Assembly (NCBI RefSeq): GCF_007860015.1
Contig: NZ_SJPS01000004.1
Coordinates: forward strand, 689,567 to 753,566
Length of the DNA stretch: 64,000 nt
Reading direction: 5' to 3'
Source: Bythopirellula polymerisocia
GTDB taxonomy: Bacteria; Planctomycetota; Planctomycetia; Pirellulales; Lacipirellulaceae
A program made the position numbers and the translations under genes. Below, piece after piece: positions 44,558-53,480 of the stretch (its first letter is position 1; every line of letters begins with the position of its first letter). The notes below the pieces were generated by a model that was given only the letters and a program-made list of their open reading frames with translations, was not told where the DNA came from and searched no databases.

Positions 44558-45145
44558 ATGCCAAGTTCTCATCAAATAGATCGTTTTTTCACAAAGCCCG
44601 TCATACCGGTCCTCTGGGATATTGGAGCATATTCCGATGTGATTGCCTTAGCAAGTAGCGTAATTCTGCAAGGGGGGCCAATTGTAGAATTATCGAGAGC
44701 CATTGATCGCTTTGCCAATCCTCCACTCGATCATTTGCGAATCTTGGTGCATATTGATCTCGTCGCAGGTCTCGAAGCCAACGAAGCTGGACTCGAACTA
44801 TTGGCTGACATGGGGAATATTGATGGCATAGTAACGGTTCATCATCAGTTAACGAAAGCAGCAAAACGCTTGGGGCTTCTCTCGATCGTCAGAATGTTTC
44901 TCTCCGATAGTCGGGCCTTGGAACGCGGGCTAAACGTCGCTGAAAAATCGCGAGCAGATGTTGTCGAAATCTTGCCTGCGGCGGCAGCTGTCAAGGTAGC
45001 TTATGAACTCCGTTCCTGTTCCATTCCACACATTACTGGGGGCCTTTGTCGTACAGAAGTCGACATCCGAGAGGCTCTCGAAAGTGGGTGCCTGGCAGTC
45101 ACGAGCACACGTCCAGAGCTTTGGAGACTGAACGAGAAGATATAG
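44558..45145 (+). CDS. glpP: Glycerol-3-phosphate-responsive antiterminator GlpP
   Basis: A 195-residue cytosolic protein of the PF04309 family, close to the length of Bacillus GlpP. Signatures: PVIPVLWD, LVHIDLVAGLEANEAGLELL, GIVTVHH, SRALERGL, DVVEILPAAAAVKVA, and PHITGGLCRTEVDIREALESGCLAVTSTRPELW. The TIM-barrel-like family binds glycerol-3-phosphate and leader RNA to prevent termination. It sits next to glpD and between leader-bearing operons, so it is the natural candidate to act on all four leaders in this window. No such leader precedes glpP itself, so it is likely made constitutively. The phosphoesterase gene follows 50 bp downstream. Confidence 0.92.
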   Translation: MPSSHQIDRFFTKPVIPVLWDIGAYSDVIALASSVILQGGPIVELSRAIDRFANPPLDHLRILVHIDLVAGLEANEAGLELLADMGNIDGIVTVHHQLTKAAKRLGLLSIVRMFLSDSRALERGLNVAEKSRADVVEILPAAAAVKVAYELRSCSIPHITGGLCRTEVDIREALESGCLAVTSTRPELWRLNEKI

Positions 45146-45195
45146 GCGAGTATTGGTATAATAGATCAATTCGGCGTTTCTGAGGTAGTCTTGCC

Positions 45196-47127
45196 ATGTG
45201 TGTTATCAGTTCTGCTCGTGCTTTAATCCCTTTCATGCTGCCCAGCATTCAATTGGTGGTATTTCTACTCACTTGCTTTTCTACTCGGCTGGCTGTCGCT
45301 GAGGTGATTATTAGTGAGATTATGTATGATCCTCAGGGTTCGGATACTAATAAGGAATGGGTCGAACTATTTAATACCGGGTCTTCAGCGGTTGATCTCG
45401 GTGGGTGGACACTTGAGGACATACAAGACGGCAGCGTATCTTCGGTGATTCAATCCGGTGTCGTATTGTTACCGAGTCAGGCTCTCGTCCTCACTGGAGA
45501 TTCTGCGTTGTTTGATGTGAATTGGGGGCTGGGGATTAATCGCTTGCAACTTAGTTCCTTTCCGACTTTGGCCAATACTCCCTCACCAACAAATGAAATC
45601 ATCGCAATCCGCGATCATCTAGGAATCGTTCGTGACCAGGTGAACTATGACGATGAATTTGGCTGGCCTGACCTGGTAGGCTCGGACGGGGAGAGTATTT
45701 TTCTGCGGCCGAACGCTCTTTCCGCATCACAGAATGACGACGGTACAAACTGGCTTCCCTCAATGACCGGACTCTATGGCGCTTTTTTTACCAGCATGGG
45801 TGGCCTCGGAGAAAACCACGGCTCTCCCGGCTATGTGGAACGTCAAATCCAGGAACCGTTTGTTCCATCACCTGATGCCGCTTGGTCGATGGTAATTTTT
45901 CCAGATACGCAGAACTATGTGAAGAACGCCTCCCAAGTTCCAATACTGAGCGAGATGACTCAGTGGGTGAGAGACAATCGAGAATCTTGGGGCATCCAAC
46001 TGGTCTTGCAAGAAGGTGATATCGTCAATAACAACGACACAGTAACTCCAAATAGTGGAGACCAAGACAGTTCGCAACAGTGGCAACATGCCAAAGATGC
46101 TTTTTCTCTACTCGATGGGCAAGTGCCTTACATTTTTGCTACTGGCAACCATGATCACGGTTTTCTGAACACGGAAAACCGCGACACGGAGTTTAATACT
46201 TATTTTAGCTCCTCAGATAATCCTTTGGTCGACCCCACTCAAGGGGGTATTCTGAAAGGAGTCAAGGATCCAGGCGAATTGCAGAATGCGTATTACGAGT
46301 TCACCGCTCCCGACGGACGGGAAATTCTTGTCGTTAGCCTGGAGTGGGCACCGCGCCAACAGACCGTCGCCTGGGCGAATCAAATTGTTTCGCAATCCAA
46401 GTATGAGGAGCATACAACAATACTACTCACTCACGGCTATACGGATCAGGATGACACCAGATGGCAAATAGATCCCGCTACTTATCCAGCAGTTACTGAT
46501 GGGAACGATGGGGAGGATCTTTGGAACGAACTCGTCAAACTTCACGGAAATTTTGAGTTCGTATTTAGCGGTCATGTAGGTGGGGACGGCCTGGGATACC
46601 TAACCAGCAATGGCGTTGAAGGAAATCTCGTGCACCAAATCCTTTTCAACACGCAGTTCGAAGCGAATGGCGGCAGCGGTTGGATTCGTGTGTTGGAATT
46701 TCTCGATGATGGGCATACTGTGCGCGTGCGAACCTACTCTCCGCACCACGATCTGCAAAAAACTGATCTCGCCAATGCGTTCTTGATGGACATTTCCCCA
46801 ATCCCAATTTTCACTGCTGATTTCGATGGCGATGGAGATGTCGATGCTGCTGATCTGGTTAAATGGCAAGAAGCCTATGGTTTGACTTCATTGGCGGATG
46901 CAGATCAGGATGGAGATAGTGACGGAGCAGATTTCTTGGAATGGCAAAGGCAGTTCGGATCAGGAACTCCTGGCACAGAATCGCTTCGCACAGTACCAGA
47001 ACCGAATTCAATTCTACTAATCATAATTGTCGGATTTTTTCAATCGTGGTATTTTCGTTGCGTACAACAATTGACCTGCCCAGGGATTGCGATAATTTCG
47101 GACCATTTGGTTACAAATCGTCGGTAG
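45196..47127 (+). CDS. Secreted lamin-tail / metallophosphoesterase / dockerin-like protein
   Basis: A 643-residue protein. Signal peptide, then a lamin-tail domain (ISEIMYDPQGSDTNKEWVELFN, about 35-150), then a calcineurin-type phosphoesterase (about 225-535) with its metal-binding blocks: FPDTQNY, QEGDIVNNN, ATGNHDHG, LLTHGY and FSGHVGGD. Two dockerin-like calcium loops follow (DFDGDGDVDAADL and DADQDGDSDGADF), then a degenerate PEP-CTERM end (VPEPNSILL). It lies directly downstream of glpP, so it may release phosphate from an extracellular glycerophospho-compound, but the substrate is not evident. Surface attachment or sorting is expected. Confidence 0.82.
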   Translation: MCVISSARALIPFMLPSIQLVVFLLTCFSTRLAVAEVIISEIMYDPQGSDTNKEWVELFNTGSSAVDLGGWTLEDIQDGSVSSVIQSGVVLLPSQALVLTGDSALFDVNWGLGINRLQLSSFPTLANTPSPTNEIIAIRDHLGIVRDQVNYDDEFGWPDLVGSDGESIFLRPNALSASQNDDGTNWLPSMTGLYGAFFTSMGGLGENHGSPGYVERQIQEPFVPSPDAAWSMVIFPDTQNYVKNASQVPILSEMTQWVRDNRESWGIQLVLQEGDIVNNNDTVTPNSGDQDSSQQWQHAKDAFSLLDGQVPYIFATGNHDHGFLNTENRDTEFNTYFSSSDNPLVDPTQGGILKGVKDPGELQNAYYEFTAPDGREILVVSLEWAPRQQTVAWANQIVSQSKYEEHTTILLTHGYTDQDDTRWQIDPATYPAVTDGNDGEDLWNELVKLHGNFEFVFSGHVGGDGLGYLTSNGVEGNLVHQILFNTQFEANGGSGWIRVLEFLDDGHTVRVRTYSPHHDLQKTDLANAFLMDISPIPIFTADFDGDGDVDAADLVKWQEAYGLTSLADADQDGDSDGADFLEWQRQFGSGTPGTESLRTVPEPNSILLIIIVGFFQSWYFRCVQQLTCPGIAIISDHLVTNRR

Positions 47128-47243
47128 AAGGATATTTCTCCGAGAAATTCACTGGATTTACTGGTATCTGCTGGATGCTGGTAAAGGCATTTTCTTGTTC
47201 GCCCCTCAGTAAACTGAGCCGGAGGAATCAAACTCCCAAACTG

Positions 47244-47271
47244 TTGACAAGCATTCTATAGCTGTTAATAT
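47244..47271 (+). promoter_or_regulatory. Putative promoter of PEP-CTERM/GDPD block 1
   Basis: Perfect TTGACA (47244-47249), a 16-bp spacer and TAATAT (47266-47271). The -10 ends 48 bp before the first leader arm, as at the other copies. Confidence 0.55.
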
Positions 47272-47319
47272 CTGGAGATAACTTGAAAACTTAGCCTTTT
47301 GTGGGCACTAAGGTCGAGT

Positions 47320-47374
47320 GAGCCAGAGAATAATGAGAAAGGCTCCGCGAACTGTTCGCGGAGTCTTTTTTTTT
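47320..47374 (+). promoter_or_regulatory. Predicted GlpP-type antiterminator/terminator leader, copy C
   Basis: GAGCC (47320-47324), loop AGAGAATAATGAGAAA (16 nt), GGCTC (47341-47345). Loop length and boxes match copies A, B and D. The sequence before it (CGAGTGAGCCAGAGAAT) is almost the same as in copy D, showing common origin or strong constraint. Confidence 0.77.
47341..47374 (+). terminator. Intrinsic terminator inside leader C
   Basis: GGCTCCGCGAA (47341-47351) pairs with TTCGCGGAGTC (47355-47365) with one G-T pair and a 3-nt loop, followed by nine T. It precedes the block-1 genes. Confidence 0.9.
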
Positions 47375-47580
47375 GCAAACCCTTTTCAAGATAGGTTTTC
47401 TTTTCATTGTAGCGGAGAGATTAACGGTTTTTTCACAAACAGATCGTAAAATCTCCCCCAAATGGGCAGCAATTGTTCTGAACGAACACTAGTTTTAGGG
47501 CGATCAACTTATTCATAGTCACGCACATTTCTACCGATTGGCATCAAAAAGGTCCACTTGAATAACAAACGAGGAATACT

Positions 47581-50007
47581 ATGAAGCGATTACTTTTCAG
47601 CATTGCATGCAGAGTTTCCACAGCATCTTTGGCAATAGCTTGCTTTACCTCGATTCAGGTACTTCAAGTTTATGCAGTTGAAAATGCAAACATTAATGTA
47701 AGTGGCGCCGGAGCCGTTACTATTCCGGCAGGCCAATCAACGAGTGACTTTAATATCTCAGGCAATGGCGGAACTGGTGATATTCCTATTCGAATTGGTG
47801 CTAGTTCCACTGATGACGCATCGGGCGGGATCCTCATCGGATCGATCTCTGAGAATGGGAGATCTGCAAACACAACGACTGCGGGTTCGGAAACTCTTTA
47901 TGCTTCTAGTTCCACCTCGCTTGATGGATCAGGTGGATTGAATCTGATTACAAGAAGAGCGGGTGAGGACACACCCGACACAGTATTCCCGGGCGGGGCA
48001 CGATTCGACGCTAATCTCGGGGCCGGCTATTTCCCTTTCTCTGAAGGCTGGTTGGGTGGAACCGTTTCGTCCACCGCAGGATCCACCTTCAACTCCTTTA
48101 ATCTCAACGGGCTCACTTCGGCGAACATTTCGCAAAACCTCTACGGGAACGGTGACAATGTTGTGACCTTCCCGGGGGTCACCGACTCACGTCGCCAGGG
48201 CATACTATTGGCCAACCACGCGAGCGATACCAATCAGTATACGCTGGCAACTCCTACTCCAAGTGGTGATGGATTCACTATTACCACAAAGCCGAACAAC
48301 ACTAATGGCAGTGCAGGAACTAGCAACCAATCCATGTCTTTCGTTTTTATCCCACGAAATACACCAGGCGTCACATTGGGTCGGGTCAATGGCGGTAATT
48401 CGGCGCTTCCCCCTTCGACTGCCTTCCAAAGTGGCAGCGCGGTGACAATTGTTCGCGAACTCGAGGGCCAGTACCGAATGAGTATTGCTGGTCAAACACC
48501 TTCCTCGGGAACTCTGCTTGTGACTACCCATGGTGGACCTACTGGAGAAGGAACTCGCGCGAGCGACAATATGATTACTTATCAAGCATCTGGAAATGAC
48601 TGGGTAATTCTTTCACAGGATTTGGCTGGCTTAAATGGTTCGGGGCAAGATACGAACGAAAACGAATACTACTTCGATTTCGCATTCTTGCCATTTTCAG
48701 GTGGTGCTACGGGACCGGGTGCGATTCCTTCGGTCAGTTCACTCACTAATTTCAGTAAATCCCGAGTTTTTGCTTGGAATGCGAATGTAGCTGAACTTTC
48801 TGCGGGCAATAACCCTGGTGAAACTTTGACAACAGTTCCCCAAAAAACCTCAGACGTAGAAGTCACTCCTTTAGGTTTTAACCGAGGGGATAACTTCTAT
48901 GCCGTTGACGGCGCGTTCCTTGCCGCCACCGACGGCGTCATGCTTGCGTCGGTTCGTGAAGGTCTCCGCGACAACAGCTTAACTGGTGGATTCACTGAAT
49001 ATGGCCTCGCTAGCACAACGCTTTTGCGGGATAGTTGGCAAGTTGGAACAGCCACCTCAAGTGCTTCGCCCGGTGGAAGTACAGAATTTAACATCAATCA
49101 CGCAGTTGCTTTTTTTGGAGCTGATTCAGGTTTTCAAATGGGAAGCAATCAGTTGGTAAACATGACAACTAGTGAGTTGAGTTTCACACTATCCGGACTT
49201 GATCCGGAATCGAATGGTGTATTGATGGTGAATCCCAACACCAACGAAGACAATTTCTTGACTGTGACTCCCCAAGGCGGGTCGGGCACGGGTTGGGACG
49301 TTGTTCTGCTAGACAATAGTGGTGAACCCGAGCAAACGCCCGCTTCAACAACTAACGATGGATTCAACTATGTTTACTTGCCCTATGATGCCCAGAATTT
49401 AGTGGCCGGAGTTACTCAGGCAAACGGATCATTGATTAGTTCAACCAACACAGCTGGTTTTACGCTCTCTAAAGTCGGCACGGGCGAGTACAAGCTTACG
49501 ATCCCGGGGAAAAACCCAAATACTGGTATGTTACTGCTTAACTCAACGGCAGAGGGTAATGGCGATAACAGTGTCGTTTATGAGAACGACCCCGATGGAT
49601 TTAGTTTCCGCATTCTCGGCATCGATCACAAAACTGTCGACGAGATTGAAAATCAGTTCTTGCTGACAGAACCTGAGGACACCGGGTTTTCATTTGCTTA
49701 CATTGACTTCGAATCGCCACCTGTTTTGCAGATGATAAACGATGCAGATTTTGATCAAGATGGCGACGTCGATGGCAAGGACTTCTTAACTTGGCAACGA
49801 GGATTTGGTACAGGATCGACGCTTGCTGAAGGAGATGCCAACGGCAATGGGAGTGTCGGTCCCGAGGACCTTGCCATTTGGAAGACTCAATATGGAAATA
49901 CGCCACTCGCAGGTGCGGCAACCGCTGTTCCGGAACCCTCCTCAGCAGCAGTCGTTCTGCTGTTGAGCACGATGATTGTAAGTTTTCGCAAACCGAAGGT
50001 GAATTAG
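47581..50007 (+). CDS. Large PEP-CTERM secreted protein with dockerin-like repeats
   Basis: An 808-residue protein. Signal peptide (ASLAIACFTSIQVLQVYA), then a long beta-rich region full of Gly, Asn, Ser and Thr. Within it two related segments are visible (YTLATPTPSGDGFTITT and FLTVTPQGGSGTGWDVVL), each near an LxGxxGTL/GVLMVN motif, suggesting internal duplication. Two calcium loops (DFDQDGDVDGKDF and DANGNGSVGPEDL) precede the PEP-CTERM sorting signal VPEPSS, a hydrophobic helix and basic residues. It should be exported and processed by an exosortase encoded elsewhere. No enzymatic motif is recognised. First gene after leader C. Confidence 0.82.
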   Translation: MKRLLFSIACRVSTASLAIACFTSIQVLQVYAVENANINVSGAGAVTIPAGQSTSDFNISGNGGTGDIPIRIGASSTDDASGGILIGSISENGRSANTTTAGSETLYASSSTSLDGSGGLNLITRRAGEDTPDTVFPGGARFDANLGAGYFPFSEGWLGGTVSSTAGSTFNSFNLNGLTSANISQNLYGNGDNVVTFPGVTDSRRQGILLANHASDTNQYTLATPTPSGDGFTITTKPNNTNGSAGTSNQSMSFVFIPRNTPGVTLGRVNGGNSALPPSTAFQSGSAVTIVRELEGQYRMSIAGQTPSSGTLLVTTHGGPTGEGTRASDNMITYQASGNDWVILSQDLAGLNGSGQDTNENEYYFDFAFLPFSGGATGPGAIPSVSSLTNFSKSRVFAWNANVAELSAGNNPGETLTTVPQKTSDVEVTPLGFNRGDNFYAVDGAFLAATDGVMLASVREGLRDNSLTGGFTEYGLASTTLLRDSWQVGTATSSASPGGSTEFNINHAVAFFGADSGFQMGSNQLVNMTTSELSFTLSGLDPESNGVLMVNPNTNEDNFLTVTPQGGSGTGWDVVLLDNSGEPEQTPASTTNDGFNYVYLPYDAQNLVAGVTQANGSLISSTNTAGFTLSKVGTGEYKLTIPGKNPNTGMLLLNSTAEGNGDNSVVYENDPDGFSFRILGIDHKTVDEIENQFLLTEPEDTGFSFAYIDFESPPVLQMINDADFDQDGDVDGKDFLTWQRGFGTGSTLAEGDANGNGSVGPEDLAIWKTQYGNTPLAGAATAVPEPSSAAVVLLLSTMIVSFRKPKVN

Positions 50008-50066
50008 AGAAACCGGTTGAGGAAGACTTCCCGTTTTGCTAAGGATGCAAAGTTAAGGAATTCTCT

Positions 50067-51074
50067 ATGAACAAACTGAAATCTAATTTGGAAGTTCGAA
50101 CGTTTGACCAACGGAGTTTTGGTTTTACGTTGGTCGAACTCTTGGTAGTGATTGCGATTATCGGTGTTCTGGTCGCGCTGTTGTTGCCGGCTATTCAGGC
50201 GGCTCGCGAGTCTGCCAGGCGCAGTCAATGTACAAGTCAAATGAAACAGATTGGCTTGGCCTGCCTGATGTATGAGGGCCAAAAAAAAGAATTACCTCCT
50301 GCATACACCTCTGGAGGAGTTAATGTCACCAATGACCAGGCGGCATTTTACAGTCACAACCTGATTACTTTTTTGCTGCCTTTTATCGAGCAGCAGAATA
50401 TAGCAGATCTCTATAATTTTAAGCAGAATTGGAACGAACAACGCAAGAAGAATCCCAATGGGATGACTAACTTCGAGGTCTCTCGCAGCTACCCATTGTC
50501 GTTGATGCAGTGCCCGTCTGTTGGTAGCCGAGAAGAAGATGTCGTCTCGGATTATTCGGTAAGCGCATACATATCGGCAGCTCAAACAACGGGTTTTGCC
50601 CTTCAAGAACTTGAACAACGCTTGAATCGATTAGCTCCGGAAGACCAGTGGGCGAGCATTCTAAACAACTACGATCCCACAAGGACCTATTATAAGCCGG
50701 TCAGATTAGCACAAATAAGTGATGGAACCTCCAATTCCTTCATGCTTTTTGAGATCGGTGGACGCCCCACGGTCTACAATCGATCGCATATTGTAAATGG
50801 ACAAACAAACTCATACGGAAGGTTCTGGGCGAATAGCGAAAACTGGTTTGCACTGCATGGAAACTACACGGATGAATCGGGAAATGACAAGAATAATTGT
50901 GACGGCCAGATGATCAATTGCACGAATCTGGAGGAAATTTATTCTTTTCATCCCGGCGGGGCTAATTTTACTTATGGTGATGGATCGGTCCACTTTATTT
51001 CCGAGGACTTGGATATTGTTACTTTCGCAGCTCTGCACAGTCGTGCCGGTGGCGAGGTGGTGGAGTTGCCATAG
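50067..51074 (+). CDS. DUF1559 prepilin-like protein
   Basis: A 335-residue protein. The N terminus has the type IV prepilin pattern [22 protein letters not shown] with a processing site before Phe and Glu at +5. The body is the planctomycete DUF1559 domain, ending with the H-x9-DG signature in [17 protein letters not shown]. Function of this very large family is unknown; pilin-like assembly or surface display is presumed. It is 59 bp after the PEP-CTERM gene and shares its operon. A paralogue occurs at 60361 in the second block. Confidence 0.92.
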   Translation: MNKLKSNLEVRTFDQRSFGFTLVELLVVIAIIGVLVALLLPAIQAARESARRSQCTSQMKQIGLACLMYEGQKKELPPAYTSGGVNVTNDQAAFYSHNLITFLLPFIEQQNIADLYNFKQNWNEQRKKNPNGMTNFEVSRSYPLSLMQCPSVGSREEDVVSDYSVSAYISAAQTTGFALQELEQRLNRLAPEDQWASILNNYDPTRTYYKPVRLAQISDGTSNSFMLFEIGGRPTVYNRSHIVNGQTNSYGRFWANSENWFALHGNYTDESGNDKNNCDGQMINCTNLEEIYSFHPGGANFTYGDGSVHFISEDLDIVTFAALHSRAGGEVVELP

Positions 51075-51167
51075 TAAGAGTGCCGTTTTTATTTGTTTGT
51101 GTCGGAATGTGCGTTAGAATGGAACTTTGTACTGACTTCTTTGAACTTTACTTGGGAGGTAACGCTG

Positions 51168-52019
51168 ATGAAAAATTTTATGATTGTACTATTATTGGTC
51201 TTTAGTTTTATGCTAATGGCCAACCACTCACAGGCAGCTCTTTTGATTAACGAAATTGAAGTAAATACAGAGAATGACGGCCCAAATTCTAGTGATAGTG
51301 GAAAAGAGTTCTTTGAGATCCTTAGCGACTTGGGTTCAGAGAGCCTCTCGGGTTTGACTTTTCTCGTGATTGAAGGAGACGGTGGTGGGTCCGGCACCAT
51401 CGACAAAGCGTTGAGTCTTGACGGTTTCTCAACGGGCACTAATGGACTCTTCCTTTGGAGGGATGATTCAGCAGTCTTGTTGCCTGCTCCAGATGCGGCG
51501 ACTGTAATCAATGTAGCCGATTTCGATCCCGATCTTGAAAATGGTTCAAATACATTCGCCCTTGTCAGAGGCTTTACCGGCCTAGAAGGCGATGACTTGG
51601 ACACCGACGATGATGGAACAATCGATGTTGCGTTGCCCTGGTCATCTGTCCTTGACGCAGTATCAGCTAAGGACTCAGGGAGTTCCGACAACGGCTATGC
51701 AGCTGCGATGCTTGCTGGAGGGATTGATTTCCCAAATATTTCCTTCGCAGCAGACTCCTTGATCCGTCTTACTACGGGGCAATGGATTGCTGCTGACATC
51801 GACGAGGCAAATAGTGATTACCCTGGGCCCTACCCCCTTGATGACACTCAGGCCATCTTTTCCGATGGCACAGCACTTGTCCCCTCGACGGCTCTAACCT
51901 TCAATACCCTCAGCCCTGGCAGCGCCAATCCAGCTTTGGTTCCTGAGCCTGCGAGCTTGGTATTAATGTGTTTAAGTGGGTTGTTGGCGGTCGCAGGTTT
52001 AAGGCGTCGACAATCATAG
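51168..52019 (+). CDS. PEP-CTERM protein, lamin-tail-like
   Basis: 283 residues from the ATG at 51168, supported by GGGAGG upstream. Signal peptide (FMIVLLLVFSFMLMANHSQA). The mature start LLINEIEVNTENDGPNSSDSGKEFFEI resembles lamin-tail/nuclease-associated domains, and the rest is acidic and beta-rich. It ends with VPEPASLVLMCLSGLLAVAGLRRR, a textbook PEP-CTERM signal. No catalytic residues are evident. It lies between the DUF1559 and glycerophosphodiesterase genes of block 1 and ends before a strong hairpin. Confidence 0.82.
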   Translation: MKNFMIVLLLVFSFMLMANHSQAALLINEIEVNTENDGPNSSDSGKEFFEILSDLGSESLSGLTFLVIEGDGGGSGTIDKALSLDGFSTGTNGLFLWRDDSAVLLPAPDAATVINVADFDPDLENGSNTFALVRGFTGLEGDDLDTDDDGTIDVALPWSSVLDAVSAKDSGSSDNGYAAAMLAGGIDFPNISFAADSLIRLTTGQWIAADIDEANSDYPGPYPLDDTQAIFSDGTALVPSTALTFNTLSPGSANPALVPEPASLVLMCLSGLLAVAGLRRRQS

Positions 52020-52087
52020 TCAAGGCCGTCGAGGCCAGATTAGACTTTTTTAGGATGCACTCTCAAGAGTCGCGTTATGTATCAATC

Positions 52088-52118
52088 CACCCCTCCCTGG
52101 GCATTTCAGGGAGGGGTG
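52088..52118 (+). terminator. 12-bp GC-rich hairpin after PEP-CTERM gene
   Basis: CACCCCTCCCTG pairs with CAGGGAGGGGTG around a 7-nt loop. A T-rich but not pure T stretch follows. It may partly terminate or stabilise transcripts upstream of the interrupted glycerophosphodiesterase gene. Confidence 0.5.
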
Positions 52119-52187
52119 TTGTATATTGAGTTTTCTTCTCCCAATCTCAAGCTACTTAGTTACCATTTCACTGGGAATTGATTTAGT

Positions 52188-53120
52188 ATGCCTGTTTCTC
52201 CTAGCCGTGCTTTTCGCATGAGAATTTTCGTTGTTGTCGGTCTTTTTTGGGTCTGCCAACTCTTCTGCCTTGGGACTTCGGTTTACGCCCAACTTCTAGT
52301 AGCACATCGAGGAGCATCTGCTGATGCTCCAGAAAATACGCTCAGTTCATTTCAACTCGCTTGGGAAGAAGGAGCCGACGCCATCGAAGGAGACTTTTAT
52401 CTTACGTCCGACAACCAGATCGTCTGCATCCACGATGACACCACAGAACGTGTCAGCGGCGTGGATTTGGATGTTGCTAGCGCCACACTTGAAGAACTGC
52501 GTAAACTGGACGTGGGCAGTTGGAAAGAACGCAAGTATATCAATGAGCGAATTCCCACTCTTTAGGAGGTTATGGATACAATTCCGCCGGAGAAGAAGTT
52601 TTTTATCGAGATCAAGTGTGGCCCAGAAATTGTTCCCCATTTAAAATGCGTCTTACTCGACTCCAGTGTTCCTCTGGAAAACTTGAAGATTATTTCATTT
52701 GATGAAGAGGTAATTCGGGTAGCGAAGCAAGACCTGCCAGAAATCGAAGCCTTTTGGATCGTCCGTTTCAAAGAAGTTAAGAATCAAAACAGACTGACTC
52801 CAGAAGTAGACGAAATAATTGCGATCGCGTCACGCATAGGCGCAGATGGGCTGGACTTACAGGCCCGAACCGAAGTCCTCGATGCGGGGTTTGTAATGCG
52901 ATGTCGATACGCGGGCTTTGGTCTTCATACGTGGGTTGTTGATGATCCTGCCTTGGCAAAGCAACTGGGAGGACTAGGATTCGAGTCGATTACGACCAAT
53001 CGCCCCGGATTCTTGCGAAAGTCGCTTTCGGCACAGGAGGGAACCGTTCCAGTGACGTCGGAATCGCTTCCTCTCCGAAACAATCCTTCCATTTCGCTTG
53101 AGAATGCTTCGACAAGGTAA
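52188..53120 (+). pseudogene. Glycerophosphodiester phosphodiesterase interrupted by an in-frame TAG
   Basis: Two pieces in the same frame, 52188-52565 and 52572-53120. The first has a signal peptide and the catalytic half: [20 protein letters not shown] and CIHDD. The second continues with FFIEIKCGPEIVPHL and GLHTWVVDDP, as in the intact paralogue at 61479. The stop sits after ERIPTL, where the paralogue has Gln (PTLQEVL), so CAG to TAG is the simplest explanation. The TAG overlaps AGGAGG (52564-52569), and an ATG follows two bases later, too close for normal initiation. Either a young pseudogene or a product split into two chains. Confidence 0.8.
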
Positions 53121-53239
53121 GTCATCATGTCTTTTACTAACCGGAGCATCCTTGGCTGCTCTCTCGATAGGTGTGAGAGTGTGGAAACTGAGAAAAACTG
53201 GTATTCAGCCCTTTTTTTCACCCAATACGCCCAGAATAA

Positions 53240-53266
53240 TTGACACGGAGATCCCCTTTCTATTAA
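53240..53266 (+). promoter_or_regulatory. Putative promoter of block 2
   Basis: Perfect TTGACA (53240-53245) with TATTAA (53261-53266) at a slightly short 15-bp spacing. The -10 ends 50 bp before the first arm of leader B. Confidence 0.45.
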
Positions 53267-53316
53267 GCTGAGGAGTAGTAGAAAACAGATTTGTAGTTTA
53301 TTGTGGCTTAACCGCC

Positions 53317-53369
53317 GGCCTAGAGATATCGAGAAAGGCCCCACCCGGTTTCGGGAGGGGTCTTTTTTT
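53317..53369 (+). promoter_or_regulatory. Predicted GlpP-type antiterminator/terminator leader, copy B
   Basis: GGCCT (53317-53321), a loop with AGAGA and GAGAA boxes, AGGCC (53336-53340). Arms as in the glpD copy A, and 16 nt between GGCC and GGCC as in all copies. It stands upstream of the AraC remnant and of the long block that ends in glpK. Confidence 0.75.
53337..53369 (+). terminator. Intrinsic terminator inside leader B
   Basis: GGCCCCACCCG (53337-53347) pairs with CGGGAGGGGTC (53352-53362), with one A-A mismatch and one G-T pair, followed by seven T. Confidence 0.85.
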
Positions 53370-53480
53370 GTGGGTTGCTTTTTGTAGGTCGGAGGGAGAT
53401 TTGAAGAGTTTTAGGCTGTTTTCGCGGCGCGAATAGAAACGGCCCCTTATCATGGAATTGACTAGGGTGCGAATAGTGAA

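Larger units (their letters stand above)
47128..47580. other. Intergenic region holding promoter and leader C
   Basis: 453 bp without a gene. The first 110 bp are unremarkable; the promoter (47244-47271) and leader element (47320-47374) follow. After the terminator there is a 206-nt AT-rich untranslated stretch to the PEP-CTERM gene, longer than at the other three leaders. Confidence 0.6.

Noticed and set aside
39388-53369. The four leaders as ordinary terminators of upstream genes
   Set aside because: Three lie far from any upstream same-strand stop, one is 27 nt before glpD with no gene ending there, and all share the upstream arm and loop, which a plain terminator does not need.
39388-53369. 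The leader as a BglG/LicT-type or ANTAR-type target
   Set aside because: The loop boxes (AGAGA, AGAA) and the single 16-nt loop do not resemble either known target, and no BglG or ANTAR protein is encoded in the window, whereas a GlpP is.
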